From Solirubrum sp044628455 (lineage in GTDB: Bacteria > Bacteroidota > Bacteroidia > Cytophagales > Hymenobacteraceae): a DNA stretch of 64,000 nucleotides. Position numbers and translations under genes: made by a program. The stretch's first letter is position 1. Each line of letters opens with the position of its first letter. The stretch covers positions 744,001 to 808,000 of the forward strand of contig NZ_JBIYZW010000003.1 in the NCBI RefSeq assembly GCF_044628455.1, written 5' to 3'. Positions 26,165-36,790 of the stretch are shown here, one piece after another. The notes below the pieces were generated by a model. That model saw nothing but the letters and a program-made list of their open reading frames with translations. It ran no database searches and was not told the DNA's origin.

Positions 26165-26848
26165 TCAGACCCGGTCCCACACGAGGCCGCCGGCTTCTTC
26201 AAACCGCACGACGCCTTGTTCTTTGGTATAGTAGAGCCGCGTGGCCATCCAGGGACGCAGATCCTGGTCGGGCTGGGGCGGCAGACTGGTGTACTCGATG
26301 ACGTTGTGGTAGGTGCGGCCACCCAAGTTGACTTCGGGCAGCAGGCGCATGCCGGCGGGCAGCGGCTGGCTGGTGTTTACGGCGGCCACCGGCAGCGTCA
26401 GCGGCGATACGCCCCACTCCAGGCGGGCCGTCAGGGCCAGGGGCTGGGGCTCGTAGGCGGCGGCCGAGGTCAGCACGAAGGTGGCGGCGTACTTGTAGCC
26501 CTCGGCACGCTGGTAGTAGGCCGAATCCACGCGCTCGACGCGGGCGCCTACTTCCTGCTGGTAGTAGGCAATGACCGACTGCGGGTTGGGCCGTCCGGGC
26601 CAGGTGCGGTCGGTGAGGCCGCGCACCTGGTAGCGCCGCTCGTAGCCGGCCGCGTTGCGGAAGCGCCATTCCTGCCCGAGGCGGTAGGGCGTCACCCAGG
26701 CCTGCTCATCGTTGCTGAGGGTGTAGTGGGGCAGCTCCTTGTTGTCCATCTCCGGGAAGAACCCGTTGCCGCAGCCGCCCAGCACCAGGCCGCTCACGAT
26801 GCCCAGCAAACGCAGGCAGTGGCGCAACAGGAAGGAGAGAGTAGCCAT
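26165..26848 (-). CDS. lipoprotein of unknown function, paralogue of the 25209-25901 gene
   Basis: A 227-residue protein. ATG 26848 begins MATLSFLLRHCLRLLGIVSG with lipobox LGGC; the long upstream open frame to 27019 looks non-coding. After the lipidated Cys come LPHYTLSNDEQAWVTPY and a RYQVRGLTDR segment that align with the neighbour's PHFKFTDAQKVWAAPY and ERRYQP. Both end in a YYTKxxGVxRFEExGG motif followed by WDR. Spacing (263 bases between the genes, no shared terminator seen) allows separate promoters. The function is unknown; surface or periplasmic location is inferred from the lipobox. Confidence 0.65.
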   Translation of the reverse strand: MATLSFLLRHCLRLLGIVSGLVLGGCGNGFFPEMDNKELPHYTLSNDEQAWVTPYRLGQEWRFRNAAGYERRYQVRGLTDRTWPGRPNPQSVIAYYQQEVGARVERVDSAYYQRAEGYKYAATFVLTSAAAYEPQPLALTARLEWGVSPLTLPVAAVNTSQPLPAGMRLLPEVNLGGRTYHNVIEYTSLPPQPDQDLRPWMATRLYYTKEQGVVRFEEAGGLVWDRV

Positions 26849-27011
26849 GAGAAAGGGGTGGAAGAGCAGAAAACCGAAGCGGAAAAACCAGTGCCGGGCG
26901 ACATCACAAACCTCGTGGAAATCAGCGCGGCGCAAAATCGCATATGCATGTGACTGGCCTAATGATGGGGCCAAGCCCGGCAGGGTTGCCTGGTAAGTGC
27001 AAAGTGCCCGA

Positions 27012-27051
27012 AAAAGCACCGCGGGCGGCCCCGGGCAGGAGCCGCCCGCGG
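27012..27051 (-). terminator. terminator of the GH3-serine hydrolase gene
   Basis: CCGCGGGCGGC (27019-27029) pairs with 27041-27051 and is followed on the minus strand by CTTTTTCG (T-run at 27012-27016). It lies 30 bases after the stop at 27081. Confidence 0.85.
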
Positions 27052-27080
27052 GCAGTCAGGTCGCTATTTCATGTGAGGCG

Positions 27081-30245
<3,165 letters not shown>

Positions 30246-30329
30246 GGCAGGGCAGAATGTAGTGCGCGGCGAAGTTAAGTTGATTGCGTGGTGTGCCCAC
30301 CCGCGGTACCGCCCACTTATCTTCGCAGC

Positions 30330-30824
30330 ATGTATCGAGGTGTGTTATTGTTCCTGTTCAGCCTGTTGCTCGCGGCCTGCAGCTTCGCCCAATCGGCACC
30401 GTCGCAGCCCTCCGAAGCCTTCCTCGGCACCTGGGAGTGGCGCTCCGGCGCGGACGTGTTTCGCATCCGGCTCAGCCGCGACCTGGCATTTCCGATGCCC
30501 CGAAATGAAGTTATGCACGCCATTGTAGGCCGGCATTCCTACACCCGCAACGGCGTGCTGGTGGAAGAGTCGTTCAGCCATAATCCTACAGACCCCAAAA
30601 CGACCACTTTAATGGGCAGCCCGCACACCAACGAGCTGATCATTTTATATTTTGACGACCTGACGCGGGGCAAGAGCGGCAAAGCGCGGTTGAGCATCAA
30701 CCCCACCCAGCCCAACCAGTTGCAGTTTACGCTGCACGGCATGGAGCAGGTATCCATCGGCGGCACGCTGCCCCCGGCCGGCTTCACCATTCCCACCAGC
30801 ATGACGCTGACCCGCGTGCCGTAG
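30330..30824 (+). CDS. small secreted protein, DUF6705-like
   Basis: A 164-residue protein. ATG 30330 (MYRGVLLFLFSLLLAAC) gives a signal peptide or lipobox with Cys17; the in-frame start at 30288 is less likely. The mature part opens with FLGTWEWRSGADVFRIRL, then alternating strands through ELIILYFDDLTRGKSGKARL and LQFTLHGMEQVSIGGTL, which resembles the small lipocalin-like DUF6705 family of Bacteroidota. That family has no known function. It is transcribed divergently from the GH3 gene across an 84-base gap. The gap to the next gene holds a strong terminator (30967-31014). Confidence 0.6.
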   Translation: MYRGVLLFLFSLLLAACSFAQSAPSQPSEAFLGTWEWRSGADVFRIRLSRDLAFPMPRNEVMHAIVGRHSYTRNGVLVEESFSHNPTDPKTTTLMGSPHTNELIILYFDDLTRGKSGKARLSINPTQPNQLQFTLHGMEQVSIGGTLPPAGFTIPTSMTLTRVP

Positions 30825-30966
30825 ACGCGGTTAAGAAGTATGGGCACTCTACCGCCGCATTGGACGAGCCTCACGAAGCGGTAGGGATGCTTCGGCTGCG
30901 CGGACGCCAGATAAAGCATGACGGCCTTTTCTGCGTAGTGTTCACTCCGCCTGGCTGGCTTCCGGC

Positions 30967-31014
30967 CACAAAAAAAGCCCGCCGGGTAGCGCACTCCGGC
31001 GGGCTTTTTTGTGC
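30967..31014. terminator. bidirectional terminator with A-run and T-run
   Basis: CACAAAAAAAGCCCGCCGG (from 30967) pairs with CCGGCGGGCTTTTTTGTG (to 31013), so it can terminate either strand. Nearly the same sequence (one substitution over ~37 bases) recurs at 32924-32960. Confidence 0.85.
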
Positions 31015-31357
31015 AATAAAGTACGGCAGCATCCGGCTAATGAAAGCACCCGTCAGTTGCTGCCGCGCAGGGGCGTGATCAGGCCGGGGAGCAGTCAGGC
31101 GGCAACAGGCTTGCTGGCTTAGCTGAACAAAACCATTCCCTGGTACATCCTCGAAAGGAAGTTTGGGTCTGGCTTAGGTGGAAAATTAAATTTTTCCGAT
31201 AAACATGCCTTTAAAACCATTCAGGGTGCATGTAGAGATTTGTACTCATATAAGTTGACTGAAGTACAACTATAGTTGGGGCAATGGTGTATTGTTGCTA
31301 CAATGGCTTAATCAAGTCATGTAAAATATGGAAAAAATGAAAAAATAATACGGTTCA
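31015..31357. other. AT-rich intergenic leader with a broken start region
   Basis: The 343-base gap is much AT-richer than its surroundings, especially 31180-31357. It should contain the promoter of the next gene, though I see no full TTG-N20-TAnnTTTG match. Two in-frame ATGs (31328 and 31337) open MEKMKK and then hit TAA at 31346-31348; nine bases later the frame of the downstream gene resumes. No other gene is supported here; a nominal frame at 30860-31078 crosses the terminator. Confidence 0.6.
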
Positions 31358-32845
31358 TTGTATAAGCTCATTCTTGCGTTGGTGGGTTCGGCGCTAACGG
31401 CCACGGCGGGAGTAGCGGGCAATTGCTCGGGGCAGTTTACTCTCACCTATCCCACCGGCACCGGTACCACTACTACCACCATCAACAACGGCACCGGGGT
31501 GCTAGACGGAACCTACTGCCCCTCGGCTACCGGCACGCCCTCCCTGGTCGTGACGCCCTCGTCCGATGGTACCCTGACGCTGCGCCGCGTAATCAACGGG
31601 GATACCACCACCATCAGCTTTGTTGGTGCCTCGGTGGGGGGCACCACCTACACGTTTTCGCTGCCCGCCGTAACTCAGCGGGCCACCTATGTGCTGGCCA
31701 GCAACATCGATTGCCCGAACAGGAAGCTCAAGCTGTTTTCGCTGAACCTGGCGCCCACGCTCTCCGTGACGGCCGCTTCGGGCGGTAGCCCGCTGGGCGC
31801 AGCAACGGCCCTCTGCCCGGGAACGAGCGTGCAGATCACGGCCGTAGGAGCCGCCGAAGGCAATACCTACACCTTGCTGAGCAACGGCGAGGTGCTGAGC
31901 CGCAATACCACCGGGGTGTTCGATGTAAATCCGAACGTGTCGACCACTTACACCGTGACGACCATTACCCCGACCTGCGGCAACGAGCCGGTGTCGCAAA
32001 CCATCCGGGTGGCGACCAATAACCTGACCCTGACCGCCAACGACGCCGACAACAACGTGGCCGCGGGCAGTGAAGTAACGCTCACTACGACGGGAGGAAC
32101 CGCCGGGCCCTACACCTACACGGCTTACAACGGCTTTACCACCACTACGCTGACCGGCACCGGCCCGCAGGTAGTGGTGGCGCCCACCCGCACCACCCAA
32201 TACACCGTGAGCGGCACAACGGCCCTGGGCAATTGCCCCAGCGTCACCTCACTGGTCATCTCGGTGAACAGCCAGCCGCTGCCGGTGGAAATGGCCAGCT
32301 TCGCGGCAACCTGGAGCGGGCAGGCGGCGCTACTTACCTGGACGACGGCGTCGGAAAAAAACAACGCCTACTTTGTGATTGAGCGAAGCCTCGACGGCAG
32401 CGCCTTTCAGGCAGTAGGGCAGGTAGTGGGTGCCGGCACCACGGCCAGTCTCACCGCCTACCGCTTTTCCGACGCGGGAGTGCCGCGCACCGGCGCCCGC
32501 CCGGTGTACTACCGCCTGCGCCAGGTCGATGAGAACGGGGCAGCCCAGGTTTCGGGGGTGCGTGCGGTGCAGGTAGCAGCTGGAGTTTCGGCTTTCACCG
32601 TGGAAGTTTTCCCCAATCCGTTTGGCCAACAGGCAACACTGGTGCTCGACGCCGCGGAGGCGGGTAACGTCACGCTACGCCTTCAAAACGCGCTGGGCCG
32701 CACCCTGCATACCACCACGCTGCTGGTTACCTCGGGCGTGCAGCGCATGGTCCTGCCGGAAGCGGCTGCTTTGCCGTCCGGCTTCTACTACCTGGTGGTG
32801 GAGCAGGGCCGCCAGAAGCAGGTAACAAAAATCGTGAAGCAGTAA
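31358..32845 (+). CDS. secreted T9SS cargo protein with Ig-like repeats; start disrupted or TTG
   Basis: About 495 residues. The mature part has repeated beta-rich Thr/Ser/Gly segments, including a late QPLPVEMASFAATWSGQAAL block (the LPVELxxFxA linker that commonly precedes sorting domains) and a type A sorting domain at the end (VFPNPFGQQATLVL, then SGFYYLVVEQG, and a basic end). The only in-frame start after the upstream stop is TTG 31358, giving MYKLILALVGSALTATAG, a signal peptide lacking the usual KK. Upstream ATGs at 31328/31337 would restore a normal MEKMKK start if TAA at 31346 were a sense codon. So the gene is either a recent nonsense mutant or uses TTG. Adhesion or binding is a guess. 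Confidence 0.7.
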   Translation: MYKLILALVGSALTATAGVAGNCSGQFTLTYPTGTGTTTTTINNGTGVLDGTYCPSATGTPSLVVTPSSDGTLTLRRVINGDTTTISFVGASVGGTTYTFSLPAVTQRATYVLASNIDCPNRKLKLFSLNLAPTLSVTAASGGSPLGAATALCPGTSVQITAVGAAEGNTYTLLSNGEVLSRNTTGVFDVNPNVSTTYTVTTITPTCGNEPVSQTIRVATNNLTLTANDADNNVAAGSEVTLTTTGGTAGPYTYTAYNGFTTTTLTGTGPQVVVAPTRTTQYTVSGTTALGNCPSVTSLVISVNSQPLPVEMASFAATWSGQAALLTWTTASEKNNAYFVIERSLDGSAFQAVGQVVGAGTTASLTAYRFSDAGVPRTGARPVYYRLRQVDENGAAQVSGVRAVQVAAGVSAFTVEVFPNPFGQQATLVLDAAEAGNVTLRLQNALGRTLHTTTLLVTSGVQRMVLPEAAALPSGFYYLVVEQGRQKQVTKIVKQ

Positions 32846-32923
32846 AGCCCACTGCCTACGATAACAAGGGGCTTCCGGAGCGCCTCGCCCCCGCCGGCCT
32901 ATCCGGCGGGGCGAGGCGTCCCC

Positions 32924-32963
32924 ACAAAAAAAGCCCGCCGGGTAGCGCACACCGGCGGGCTGG
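32924..32963. terminator. hairpin terminator, copy of the 30967 element
   Basis: An A-run followed by GCCCGCCGGGTAGCGCACACCGGCGGGC: on the minus strand this ends in TTTTTTTG and terminates the gene ending at 32985. The sequence is nearly identical to 30967-31003. Confidence 0.75.
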
Positions 32964-32984
32964 GGCATTCTGCGGAGGTGGGGG

Positions 32985-33701
32985 CTAGTAGCTCTCTTTC
33001 AGGAAGCCGAAGGCGCGGCGCTCCGCTTTGTAGGTTTTGGGGTAGTTGGCTTTCAGCAGGCTGAGCAAAGCCAGCAGCACTTCTTCCACCTGCTCGCGCA
33101 GCTCGTTTTTGCCGGCTACGCCGGTGGAGCGGCTGCCCTTGCTGTGGTCGGCGGCGGTGGCCAGGGCGGTGTACTCGGTGGCAATGGGCTGCCAGAAGGC
33201 CGTGCCGTACTTGTGGGTGTCCAGGCCGTGCTCGGGCAGGGCCGCCAGCAGCTTGCCGAGGCTGTTGACGCGCTCGGAGCGCTCGGCGGGCAGGCGGTAG
33301 TTGCGCCCCTCGCGCACAATGCCGAAAGCCCCGTAGTAGGGGCGGCCGTCGTCCTCGTCGTCGTACTGCAGGGCCAGGGCCTTTTTCACGTAGCGGATCT
33401 TCTGGTTGATCAGCCGGTCGAGCACCTGCAGGCGGGCGGCCTGGGGCGAGAGCGTGTCGGCGGCCTCGCCGGCCGCGCTCAGGCTGGCGGCAAAATTGGC
33501 GGCCAGCGTGGCAAAGGCGGTGCTGCTGGTCCAGAGCAGGGTGAGCGGCGGGCGCTTTTGCCACTCTTCGGCGGCCAGCTTGGCCAGCTCGGCCAGGGGC
33601 CGCTCAGAGCGAGGGAGGTTGCCGGTAAAGGTTTTGTCCGTGGGAGTCGGAACGGGCTTAACGGGGGGCGTGTCCGTCGCCTCAAGAGAAGGGGAAGCCA
33701 T
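32985..33701 (-). CDS. conserved-looking helical protein of unknown function
   Basis: A 238-residue cytoplasmic-looking protein. After a Pro/Thr-rich start (TPPVKPVPTPTDKTF) it is mostly helical: an Ala-rich block (ATLAANFAASLSAAGEAAD), then VLDRLINQKIRYVKKALALQ, an acidic stretch (YDDEDDGRPYYG) and a final helix ending RRAFGFLKESY. There is no signal peptide, membrane segment or enzyme motif. It stands alone, with its own terminator at 32924. I do not recognise the family. The codon usage matches its host neighbours, which supports it being real. Confidence 0.6.
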   Translation of the reverse strand: MASPSLEATDTPPVKPVPTPTDKTFTGNLPRSERPLAELAKLAAEEWQKRPPLTLLWTSSTAFATLAANFAASLSAAGEAADTLSPQAARLQVLDRLINQKIRYVKKALALQYDDEDDGRPYYGAFGIVREGRNYRLPAERSERVNSLGKLLAALPEHGLDTHKYGTAFWQPIATEYTALATAADHSKGSRSTGVAGKNELREQVEEVLLALLSLLKANYPKTYKAERRAFGFLKESY

Positions 33702-33871
33702 GCACGAAAAAATAAGCGGGTTAATAGAATGCGCTACGCCGGAAGATAGAATGTTGAGCTTGAACAGCCTAACGGAAGGTTGGCCGCTTGGAAAAAACCA
33801 TGCCGAGCGAAGTACCAGTGGCCTTGGCTAATGTGTCATTCCAACACAATTCAACCCGTACCAAGCCCGCG

Positions 33872-34081
33872 GGAAGTGTCCCAGAGGGCTGTGTTAGTCA
33901 TGCAATGCCTCATGGGACAGTCCCAGAGGGCTGTGCAAGTCATACAGAGGCCTCTGGGACAGTCCCAAAGGGCATTGTAAGTCATACACCGTGCTCTGGG
34001 ACTGTATCAGAAGGCATTGTAAGTGATGCAACATGCTCTGGGACTGTTCCAGAGCCCTGTGTGGCACTTGCAGTGGACTTA
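33872..34081. repeat. minisatellite: five 42-bp tandem units with an internal dyad
   Basis: Five imperfect direct repeats of 42 bases begin at 33872, 33914, 33956, 33998 and 34040. Each starts with a dyad of the form GGGACAGTCCCAGAGGGC, within a longer palindrome CTCTGGGACWGTCCCAGAG in the best copies, followed by TGTAAGTCATACA-like sequence. The unit length is a multiple of three, and the plus strand reads through all units as a 14-residue repeat (consensus GTVPEGCVSHxxCS) from ATG 33800 to TAG in the next terminator. I regard coding as possible but unproven; base composition differs from neighbouring genes. Confidence 0.75.
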
Positions 34082-34104
34082 CGCGCCGAACCACCCGCAC
34101 AAAA

Positions 34105-34130
34105 AAAGCCCAACCTCGCGGCCGGGCTTT
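34105..34130. terminator. hairpin after the minisatellite
   Basis: AAAGCCC (34105-34111) pairs with GGGCTTT (34124-34130), preceded by a run of A's, so it can terminate minus-strand transcripts with a T-tail and plus-strand transcripts with TTT. Confidence 0.6.
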
Positions 34131-34211
34131 AGGGAAGAACCCACCGGAAGCTGCTGAAACAGCGCCCCGGCCGGGGTTTGGGTGGGATGCAGGAGTGGTA
34201 AACCCGCGGCC

Positions 34212-34397
34212 TTAGCACCAGCGCCGCAGGGCGTGGGGGCGGGTGCTGGGCTCGGGCGCGGGCTCGTCGGGGGTGCCGGGCTGCTGGGTGCGCTGGCGGC
34301 GGGGCGAGCGAAGCGGGTCGTTGGGCCGGGCCGGGGGCAAGCCCTGGTGGGCGGCCGGGTTGGTGGCGGGAATAGCGAACGGATCGGGTCGGGTCAT
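34212..34397 (-). CDS. small proline-rich hypothetical protein
   Basis: A 61-residue frame beginning MTRPDPFAIPATNPAAHQ, rich in Pro, Arg and Ala with no hydrophobic segment. It lies between two hairpins on the minus strand, just after the terminator of the SDR gene (T-run 14 bases upstream of its ATG). The opening residues look like a genuine small Bacteroidota protein, but the gene could also be chance in GC-rich DNA. No function can be proposed. Confidence 0.35.
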   Translation of the reverse strand: MTRPDPFAIPATNPAAHQGLPPARPNDPLRSPRRQRTQQPGTPDEPAPEPSTRPHALRRWC

Positions 34398-34411
34398 GGC
34401 GGTAACGGAAA

Positions 34412-34455
34412 AAAGCCCCGGGCCGCGGCTGCCGACGTGGCAGCGGGCCCAGGGC
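34412..34455 (-). terminator. terminator of the SDR gene
   Basis: On the minus strand GGGCCCGCTGCC pairs imperfectly with GGCAGCCGCGGCCC (core GCTGCC/GGCAGC at 34428-34433 and 34439-34444) and is followed by GGGGCTTTTTT. It is ~50 bases after the SDR stop at 34506. Confidence 0.7.
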
Positions 34456-34505
34456 CTTATACGCAGGGCGCGGGTTTGTGGCTACGCGGCCGGGGGTGAG
34501 GCCCC

Positions 34506-35222
34506 CTACGGGTTGGTGCTCCACAGCCCCGCTTCCTTCACGAACACGCGGCGGTTGAGCTTGAGCTGGGCCACGATGAACTCGGCCAAATCTTCGGGCT
34601 GCATCACTTTCTCGGGGTTGCCGTCGGTGAGCTTCAGCTCCTGGGCCAGGGGCGTGGCCACGGTGCTGGGCGTGAGGGCCGACACGCGGATGTTGTGCTT
34701 GCGCACCTCCTGCATCAGCGACTCGGTGAGGCCCAGCACGGCAAACTTGCTGGCGCTGTAGGCGCTGGTTTGGGCTGCGCCCGACTTGCCGGCCGTCGAC
34801 GAGATGTTGATGATGTCGCCCTGCTGGCGGGCAATCATGTCGGGCAGCACGGCGCGGGTGGCGTAGTAGGTGCCCAGCAGGTTTACCCGGATGATGTGTT
34901 CCCAGGCGGCGGGCTCCAGCTCCAGAAACTTGCCGAAGGCGGCCGTGCCGGCGTTGTTGATGAGAATGTCGACCGGGCCGAGCGCCGTTTTTACCTGCTC
35001 GGCGGCGGCCGTCACGGCCGTTAGGTCGGCCACGTCGGCCACCACCACGGCCGTGCGCACGCCGTGGCTGGCGGCCAGCTCGGCCACCTCGCGCAGCTGC
35101 TCTTCGGAGCGGGCCAGCAAACCCAGGTGCACGCCTTCGGCGGCCAGGGCCAGCGCCACGGCGCGGCCAATGCCTTTGCCGGCGCCCGTGACGAGGGCCG
35201 TTTTTCCTTGTAGTGATTCCAT
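34506..35222 (-). CDS. SDR-family oxidoreductase (3-ketoacyl-ACP reductase-like)
   Basis: A 238-residue classical short-chain dehydrogenase. The cofactor motif TGAGKGIG is at residues ~12-19, the NNAG motif lies near residue 88 (DILINNAGTAAFG), and the catalytic Ser-Tyr-Lys set is visible in NISSTAGKSG and YSASKF. The Arg residues in LLARSEEQL favour NADPH. The closest general type is a 3-oxoacyl-ACP reductase or a general carbonyl reductase; the real substrate is not given by sequence. ATG 35222 (MESLQGKTALVTGAGKG) is clearly the start; the frame extends upstream by chance. It is divergent from the TPR gene. Confidence 0.88.
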   Translation of the reverse strand: MESLQGKTALVTGAGKGIGRAVALALAAEGVHLGLLARSEEQLREVAELAASHGVRTAVVVADVADLTAVTAAAEQVKTALGPVDILINNAGTAAFGKFLELEPAAWEHIIRVNLLGTYYATRAVLPDMIARQQGDIINISSTAGKSGAAQTSAYSASKFAVLGLTESLMQEVRKHNIRVSALTPSTVATPLAQELKLTDGNPEKVMQPEDLAEFIVAQLKLNRRVFVKEAGLWSTNP

Positions 35223-35431
35223 GCGAAAGAGAAATGAGGGAGGATGAAAGAGGGAGCGGACATAACCCGGGCCGGCCCGAAAGGTTGCTGCCCGCTGCCC
35301 GTGGGCAACCCGCCGCGGGGCTGGGACGAGGGGGGACTGAACGCGGCGGCGGCGTTCCGGTGTTAGCGGGGTACCTTGCCCCGGCAACGGCGGCGCGGCC
35401 GCTGCGTCTTGTGTATTCCGTTGTACTGCTG

Positions 35432-36688
35432 ATGAGCTGTTTCCTGCGCTTTTTTCTGCTGCTCGCGTGCTGGGTGGGCGCTGCCCCGGCGGCGCTGGCC
35501 CAGGTGCCCGACACGGCCCGACCCGTGCGCAACATCCAGCTGGCCCCGGTGGAAGTGGCCCCCGAGGCCATCGACACCAAGGGCTGGCTGCTGATGGACA
35601 AAGACATTCAGCTGGAGCTGGAGGGGGCCATGCACAACCTCTACAACTTCAAGTACGACAAGGCCGAAAAGCAATTCCGCTCCCTGAAGCGGCGCTACCC
35701 CGAGCACCCCATGCCGTACTTCCTGCTGGGCCTGAGCCAGTGGTGGAAAATCGTGCCCAGCAACGTGCAAACCAAGCAGTTCGACAAGCCCTTCTTCGCC
35801 TACATGGACTCGGCCATCGTGCGCGGCGAGGCCCTCTACGCCCGCGACCCGCGCAACTACGAGGCCTGCTTTTTCCTCTCGGCCGCCTACGGCTTCGATG
35901 CCCGCCTGCACGCCGAGCGCAAAGACTGGCGCAAGGCCACCGTGGGCAGCAAGCGCGCCCTGGCCTACCTCGAAAAAAGCCAGGAAGCCAACGGCCTCAG
36001 CCCCGAGTTCCTGTTCGGCCAGGCCCTGATGAACTACTACGCGCCCTGGATCAGCGACAATTACCCGCTGCTGCGCCCGGTGCTGCTGTTTTTTCCCAAG
36101 GGCAACAAGGAGTTGGGCCTGCGCCAGCTGCGCAGCGTGGCCGACAACGGCTTCTACACCGGCACCGAGGCGCGCATGTTCCTGATGAAGATCTACCTGA
36201 ACTCGGAAGACAAGCCCGCCGAGGCCCTGCCGCTGGCCCGGCAGCTGGCCGCCCAGTACCCCGACAACGGCTACTTCCAGCGCTTCTACGCCCTGGTGAG
36301 CTACAACCTGGGCCAGTTCGACGAGTGCGAGCGGGTGAGCCGCGACATTCTCGACAAGCTGGGCCGCGGCTACCCCGGCTACGAAAGCAGCTGCGGCAAG
36401 TACGCCACCTACTTTCTGGGCTCCCTTATGCACCGCAAGTACGACGACCTGAACCGGGCCAAGGAGTACTACCAGCGCAGCATCGTGTTTGCCGAGGCCA
36501 CCGGCGAAACCAGCGCCGGCTTCTACCTCTACGCCCACCTGAACCTGGCCCGCATTGCCGATCAGCAGGACGACCCCGCCGCCGCCGCCCGCTACTACGC
36601 CGTGGTGGAAGACAAGTGGGAAGACCGCAAAGCCCTGGAGTACCGCGAGGCCAAGCTTTACCTGCGGCAGCACCGCCGGGCCTCGTAA
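35432..36688 (+). CDS. exported TPR-like protein
   Basis: A 418-residue protein. ATG 35432 (MSCFLRFFLLLACWVG) starts a signal peptide ending LAQ; the ~70 residues before it in the open frame look non-coding. The mature part begins with RNIQLAPVEVAPEAIDTKGW and continues with helical repeats, such as LYNFKYDKAEKQFRSLKRRYP, ALPLARQLAAQYPDNGYF and RAKEYYQRSIVFAEATG, that look like divergent TPR units. It ends in the cytosol-like sequence YLRQHRRAS without a membrane anchor. The role is unknown; TPR exported proteins commonly scaffold envelope complexes. Confidence 0.7.
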   Translation: MSCFLRFFLLLACWVGAAPAALAQVPDTARPVRNIQLAPVEVAPEAIDTKGWLLMDKDIQLELEGAMHNLYNFKYDKAEKQFRSLKRRYPEHPMPYFLLGLSQWWKIVPSNVQTKQFDKPFFAYMDSAIVRGEALYARDPRNYEACFFLSAAYGFDARLHAERKDWRKATVGSKRALAYLEKSQEANGLSPEFLFGQALMNYYAPWISDNYPLLRPVLLFFPKGNKELGLRQLRSVADNGFYTGTEARMFLMKIYLNSEDKPAEALPLARQLAAQYPDNGYFQRFYALVSYNLGQFDECERVSRDILDKLGRGYPGYESSCGKYATYFLGSLMHRKYDDLNRAKEYYQRSIVFAEATGETSAGFYLYAHLNLARIADQQDDPAAAARYYAVVEDKWEDRKALEYREAKLYLRQHRRAS

Positions 36689-36790
36689 CGCAGCGGTGGG
36701 GTAGGGGCGGCGCAGCCTTTCGCTCGCGGCGGCATCCTTTCGGGCCAAAAACCTGCTAGTTTTAGCCCGTTCCCACCGCTCACTTCCTCC

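Noticed and set aside
30860..31078. 72-residue plus-strand frame after the DUF6705-like gene
   Set aside because: It crosses the strong bidirectional terminator at 30967-31014 and has no signal or motif.
33872..34081. Tandem repeats considered as a CRISPR array
   Set aside because: Units are contiguous 42-bp repeats without unique spacers, and no cas genes are nearby.
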